Assembly: GCA_002483465.1 (NCBI GenBank)
Contig: DLHX01000011.1
Coordinates: 1-64,000, forward strand
Direction: 5' to 3'
DNA: 64,000 bases
Source of the DNA: Micavibrio sp. UBA7657
GTDB lineage: Bacteria; Pseudomonadota; Alphaproteobacteria; Micavibrionales; Micavibrionaceae
The notes beneath the pieces were generated by a model that saw only the letters and a list, made by a program, of their open reading frames with translations, was not told where the DNA came from and did not search any database. Within the stretch, counting starts at the first letter, position 1; each line of letters begins with the position of its first letter. This document shows positions 60,692-64,000 of this stretch, piece after piece. Both the position numbers and the translations under genes were made by a program.

Positions 60692-61998
60692 GCGTATGGC
60701 ATCCTTTTACGCAGCATGCGCTGGCCGGACCCGAAATTGAGATTGAGCGGGCGGAGGGCGCTTATCTGTATGCGAAGGACGGGCGAAAAATTCTCGACGG
60801 GATTTCGTCGTGGTGGGTAAATACGCATGGTCATTGCCATCCGGAGATTGTGAAAGCGGTTCAGCAGCAGGCGTCAAAACTCGAGCAGGTTATTTTCGCA
60901 GGCTTCACGCACGCGCCAGCCGAGGAACTGGCCGAAAAATTGCTGCGCGTGACGAAGAATAATTTTAGCCACGTCTTTTATTCCGACAGCGGGTCGACGG
61001 CGGTCGAAGTCGCGCTGAAGATGGCGATCGGCTATTGGAAGCATAGCGGAGAACCCAGAAAAACCGTGGTTGCGCTGGAGGGCGGCTATCATGGCGATAC
61101 GTTCGGCGGCATGTCGGCGGGTGGACGCGGGCCGTTCAACGACATTTATAAAGATTTCCTGTTTGATGTCGTTCATCTGCCGTTCAACGACATGGAAAAA
61201 TCATTCGAAAAAGTTTTAAAGGGCGGTGATGTTGCCGCACTTATTCTCGAGCCGCTGGTTCTCGCGGCGGGCGGGATGAAATTTTATTCGCTTGAGACGT
61301 TGCAGAAACTTTCAGCGCTCTGCAAAAAATATGACACGCTCCTGATCGCCGATGAAGTGATGACAGGCTTTGGCCGTACGGGCACGATGTTCGCGTGTGA
61401 GCAGGCAAATGTCTGGCCCGATATCATGTGCCTTTCGAAAGGGCTGACGGGCGGGTTCCTGCCGATGGGCGCGACGCTGTGTACTTCGAAAATTTACGAT
61501 GCGTTCTACCACAAAGACCGCAGCAAAATGTTCTTCCATTCTTCGTCCTACACGGGGAACGCGCTGGCCTGCGCGGCGGCGCTGGCGTCCTTGAAAATCT
61601 GGGAGGCCGAGCCTGTCATGGCCCGGATCGCCAGCATTTCCGCGGCTCACAGGGGGGCCGTGGCCCGTTTCCAAAAACGCCCCGACGTTGAAAATGTCAG
61701 GAGTTTAGGCACCATTTTGGCCCTGGATGTCATTGCGAGCGAAGCGAAGCAATCCAGACAAGATGGATTGCTTCGTCGCGATGCTCCTCGCAATGACGAA
61801 AAAGGTTATTTGGCCCCTATAGGCCCCAAGCTCTATGAATTTTTCATGGAGCATAACGTTTTGTTGCGCCCGCTCGGCAATACGGTCTATATTTTGCCAC
61901 CCTATTGCATAACTGAAGAAGAGTTAGATCATGTCTACGGCATCATCGACATCGCCCTTGACCATCTCCGGGATGGCCGCGAACAACAGGCAGCATGA
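60688..61998 (+). CDS. bioA: 7,8-diaminononanoate transaminase with in-frame palindromic insert
   Basis: A 436-residue class III PLP aminotransferase. DGISSWWVNTHGHCHP, GYHGDTFGGMSAGGRGPFND, ADEVMTGFGRTGTMFA and the PLP-lysine block SKGLTGGFLPMGA are present. Residues 348-370 (VIASEAKQS through RRDAPRND) are encoded by a palindromic repeat, adding about 23 residues relative to a normal BioA in a loop near the C-terminal domain. The end overlaps the ferritin-like gene. Confidence 0.95.
   Translation: MSVWHPFTQHALAGPEIEIERAEGAYLYAKDGRKILDGISSWWVNTHGHCHPEIVKAVQQQASKLEQVIFAGFTHAPAEELAEKLLRVTKNNFSHVFYSDSGSTAVEVALKMAIGYWKHSGEPRKTVVALEGGYHGDTFGGMSAGGRGPFNDIYKDFLFDVVHLPFNDMEKSFEKVLKGGDVAALILEPLVLAAGGMKFYSLETLQKLSALCKKYDTLLIADEVMTGFGRTGTMFACEQANVWPDIMCLSKGLTGGFLPMGATLCTSKIYDAFYHKDRSKMFFHSSSYTGNALACAAALASLKIWEAEPVMARIASISAAHRGAVARFQKRPDVENVRSLGTILALDVIASEAKQSRQDGLLRRDAPRNDEKGYLAPIGPKLYEFFMEHNVLLRPLGNTVYILPPYCITEEELDHVYGIIDIALDHLRDGREQQAA
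61729..61797 (+). repeat. Palindromic repeat inside bioA
   Basis: 69 bp (23 codons). Outer arms GTCATTGCGAG (61729) / CTCGCAATGAC (end 61797) and inner arms GCAATCCA / TGGATTGC pair. It is in frame and carries no stop, translating to the SEAKQS-type peptide seen at this repeat in many genomes. Analogous in-frame palindromes are known in Rickettsia. Confidence 0.85.
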
Positions 61999-62581
61999 AG
62001 CGCCGGTCCGCGATTTCCTGACCGACATCGTTCGCCGCCCCGAAGATCATGCCCGTTTCATGAACATGCTCTCGATGTTAGAACATATGGGCAGCCGCAA
62101 GATCATGGTTTCGCAGATGGACCGCACGCTGACCGAGGATGTGCTCAAGCATCTCGCGGAAGAAGCGCGCCACGCCTATTTCTTCAAGCGCCAGGCCGAG
62201 CGCGTCGCCGGAAAATCGCTGGATGGCTACACCCAAGACAACACGATGGAGCGCGTGCCGGCGCTGATGTATTTCGGGCGGCTGGATGCTGGAATTTCCG
62301 CGCAGGTGACGGATGAAGAGGCGTACCCGTGGGTGTCCTTGATCATCGAATTGCGCGCGTGCTGGCTGTATGAAATTTACAATGATGTCCTCTCGAAATC
62401 GGGCCTGAAACTCTCGCTCAAATCCCTGCTGGCGGAGGAGGACATGCACCTCGCCGAGATGTTCGGGATGTGCGGCCAGGACACCGAAAAACTGCAGCGC
62501 CTCAGCGCCTACGAAACAGAGCTTTTCGGGCGCCTCTGGAACAAGTTGTGCATAGCTTCGCCGGTGGCAAAAGCCGCGTGA
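61973..62581 (+). CDS. Ferritin-like diiron protein, biotin-operon member
   Basis: A 202-residue four-helix protein from ATG 61973 (MAANNRQHEAPVRD), 26 bp inside bioA; a longer frame to 61931 also exists. The diiron ligand set is complete: Glu37 (LEHMGSRKI), Glu64 and His67 (EEARHAYFF), Glu126 (IIELRACW), Glu156 and His159 (EEDMHLAEM), i.e. E, ExxH, E, ExxH. It is probably an oxygen-using or redox enzyme. Its place at the end of bioBFDA and the absence of bioC/bioH suggest a link to biotin precursor supply, but this is inference. Confidence 0.72.
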   Translation: MAANNRQHEAPVRDFLTDIVRRPEDHARFMNMLSMLEHMGSRKIMVSQMDRTLTEDVLKHLAEEARHAYFFKRQAERVAGKSLDGYTQDNTMERVPALMYFGRLDAGISAQVTDEEAYPWVSLIIELRACWLYEIYNDVLSKSGLKLSLKSLLAEEDMHLAEMFGMCGQDTEKLQRLSAYETELFGRLWNKLCIASPVAKAA

Positions 62582-62659
62582 TTATTGGCTTTGTAGCCCT
62601 GAATCGCTGTGCTAGTATCTGATTCTCAAAATTAAACATAACACGAGAGTCCGACCCTC

Positions 62660-63775
62660 ATGAAACTGAGCATCGAGCGCGCAGCCCTGTTAAGATCCCT
62701 GAACCACGTCCAGAGCGTCGTCGAGCGCCGGAACACTATTCCAATTTTATCCAACGTCCTGATGACCGCGAAAGACGGCGTCCTCGCGATGACGACGACC
62801 GACATGGACCTGGAGATCAATGAATCTGTTGCCGCGAAAATTGCTAAACCTGGCAGCACGACCGCGCCCGCGCACACGCTGCATGACATCGTCCGCAAAA
62901 TGCCTGACGGTTCCGACGTCGAATTGACGCTCAACGGCGAAGGCACGCAGATGGTGGTTAAAGCCGGACGCTCGCAGTTCAAGCTGAGCTGCCTGCCGAC
63001 GTCTGATTTCCCGGCCATCGGCACGGGCGACCAGCCGGTTAATTTCGGCATTCCTGCCGCCGATCTGCGCGCGCTGATCGACCGCACGAAATTCGCGATG
63101 TCGACCGAGGAAACCCGCTATTACCTGAATGGTATCTACCTGCATGAGGCCGAGAATGAGGGCGTAAAAGTCCTGCGTGCCGTGGCCACCGATGGTCACC
63201 GTCTCGCCCGTTTCGAAATGCCGCTGCCGGACGGCGCCAAGGGCATGCCCGGCGTTATCATTCCGCGCAAGGCGATTGGCGAGCTGCGCAAGCTTGCTGA
63301 CGAAGCGGCTGACGAAATCCGCATCAGTCTCTCTGAGACCAAGATCCGCTTCGCGTTCGACCATGTCGTCCTGACGTCTAAACTGATCGACGGCACATTC
63401 CCCGATTACCAGCGCGTCATTCCGCAGGGCAACAACAAGATCGTCGAGCTGGACCCGAAAGCGTTCACGCACGCAATCGACCGCGTATCGACTATTTCCG
63501 ATGGTAAATCCCGCGCCGTGAAAATCACGCTGCAGGGCAAGCAGATGACGCTCTCGGCGTCCTCGCCTGAATCCGGCAGCGCGACAGAAGAGCTGGAAGT
63601 GAACGGCGACACCGATATAGAAATCGGCTTTAACGCGAAATACCTGCTGGATATCACCAGCCAGATCGAGGGTGAAGGCTGCCGTCTTGTATTGGCTGAC
63701 CCGGCTTCGCCGACGATCATCCAGGACAACAGCGATCCAAGCTCGCTTTACGTGCTGATGCCGCTGCGGGTTTAA
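62660..63775 (+). CDS. dnaN: DNA polymerase III beta clamp
   Basis: A 371-residue sliding clamp. MKLSIERAALLRSLNHVQSVVERRNTIPILSNVL-type start (split), KAGRSQFKLSCLPTSDFP, TRYYLNGIYLHE, VATDGHRLARFE and the C-terminal YVLMPLRV. Standard length. Separated from dnaA by the biotin operon. Confidence 0.98.
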   Translation: MKLSIERAALLRSLNHVQSVVERRNTIPILSNVLMTAKDGVLAMTTTDMDLEINESVAAKIAKPGSTTAPAHTLHDIVRKMPDGSDVELTLNGEGTQMVVKAGRSQFKLSCLPTSDFPAIGTGDQPVNFGIPAADLRALIDRTKFAMSTEETRYYLNGIYLHEAENEGVKVLRAVATDGHRLARFEMPLPDGAKGMPGVIIPRKAIGELRKLADEAADEIRISLSETKIRFAFDHVVLTSKLIDGTFPDYQRVIPQGNNKIVELDPKAFTHAIDRVSTISDGKSRAVKITLQGKQMTLSASSPESGSATEELEVNGDTDIEIGFNAKYLLDITSQIEGEGCRLVLADPASPTIIQDNSDPSSLYVLMPLRV

Positions 63776-63787
63776 TTACTGCCGCAA

Positions 63788-63841
63788 TCCCGGCGAAGGC
63801 CGGGACCCATATTGAATTATAGACCCCGGCTTATGCCGGGG
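63788..63841 (+). repeat. Double-hairpin repeat between dnaN and recF
   Basis: Hairpin TCCCGGC-GAAG-GCCGGGA (63788-63805) and hairpin CCCCGGC-TTAT-GCCGGGG (63824-63841), separated by an AT-rich 18 bp. Translates to the PAKAG/TPAYAG peptides typical of dispersed REP-like elements. Confidence 0.65.
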
Positions 63842-63858
63842 TTACAATTTGAGTAACC

Positions 63859-64000
63859 ATGGCTTACGTATCCTCACTCAAACTTCATAATTTCCGGTGT
63901 TATTCGGATGCGAGGCTCGACAGCCTGGCGCCGGGCTTCGTCGTGCTGGCCGGGCCTAACGGTGCGGGCAAAACCAACGTGCTGGAGGCGGTCTCGCTGC
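63859..64000 (+). CDS. recF: RecF recombination mediator, partial
   Basis: The first 47 codons are visible. It starts MAYVSSLKLHNFRCYSDAR and has Walker A GPNGAGKTNVLEAV. RecF loads RecA at gaps; dnaN-recF is the usual order. Truncated by the window edge. Confidence 0.93.
   Translation, partial: MAYVSSLKLHNFRCYSDARLDSLAPGFVVLAGPNGAGKTNVLEAVSL

Overview
The window looks like a chromosomal segment of an alphaproteobacterium of moderately high GC. The evidence is the mutM-rpsT-dnaA order, a small Usg-family gene, the cvpA-purF and der-bamB-yfgM clusters, a propeptide-type PurF, and groESL under a CIRCE element. Lineage below class level is not resolved. Gene density is high. Both strands are used, and several operons have 1-50 bp overlaps.

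Layout. 1-1860: right-hand end of an integrated element, with a tyrosine integrase reading away from a tRNA-Pro(CGG) and a signal-peptide/coiled-coil gene broken at a G7 tract. 2-6.4 kb: nitric-oxide detoxification (hmp, divergent nsrR, palindromic operator), a SulP transporter and a SIMPL-domain protein. 6.5-12.5 kb: an aminotransferase, a CMD-family protein, a queuosine-precursor transporter and the thiazole cluster thiO-thiS-thiG-thiF. 12.6-19.2 kb: a secreted Cys-pair protein, initiator tRNA, a flippase-like ABC exporter, small proteins, DedA and a GxSxG hydrolase-like protein. 19.4-31.9 kb: rpe, heparinase II/III, a variant EAL protein, radA, cvpA-purF-SDR, then der-bamB-yfgM on the other strand. 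32-40.2 kb: icd, L,D-transpeptidase, amidase, class III-like sirtuin and rne. 40.2-49.9 kb: several proteins I do not recognise, including a ~1068-residue protein with a 247-residue partner, then ctaA, ferredoxin and usg. 50-52.2 kb: groESL. 52.2-54.2 kb: an AT-richer island with an EgtD-like methyltransferase and an XRE regulator. 54.3-64 kb: mutM, rpsT, dnaA, bioB-bioF-bioD-bioA, a diiron ferritin-like gene, dnaN and the start of recF.

Most of the window is housekeeping. The most notable signals are: (a) the dnaA leader, with a DnaA box and three hairpins sharing a G(A/G)AACCGG core; (b) a ferritin-like diiron protein translationally overlapped with bioA, with no bioC/bioH nearby; (c) a palindromic repeat inserted in frame in bioA, a similar palindrome between groES and groEL, and a double hairpin between dnaN and recF; (d) the EgtD-like/XRE pair with an orphan promoter-terminator unit beside it; (e) the unrecognised large-protein pair at 43.5-47.5 kb; (f) three DnaA-box-like 9-mers at exact 12-bp spacing before rpe; (g) a MutM lacking its fourth zinc-finger cysteine. 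No CRISPR array, insertion sequence or rRNA gene was seen.
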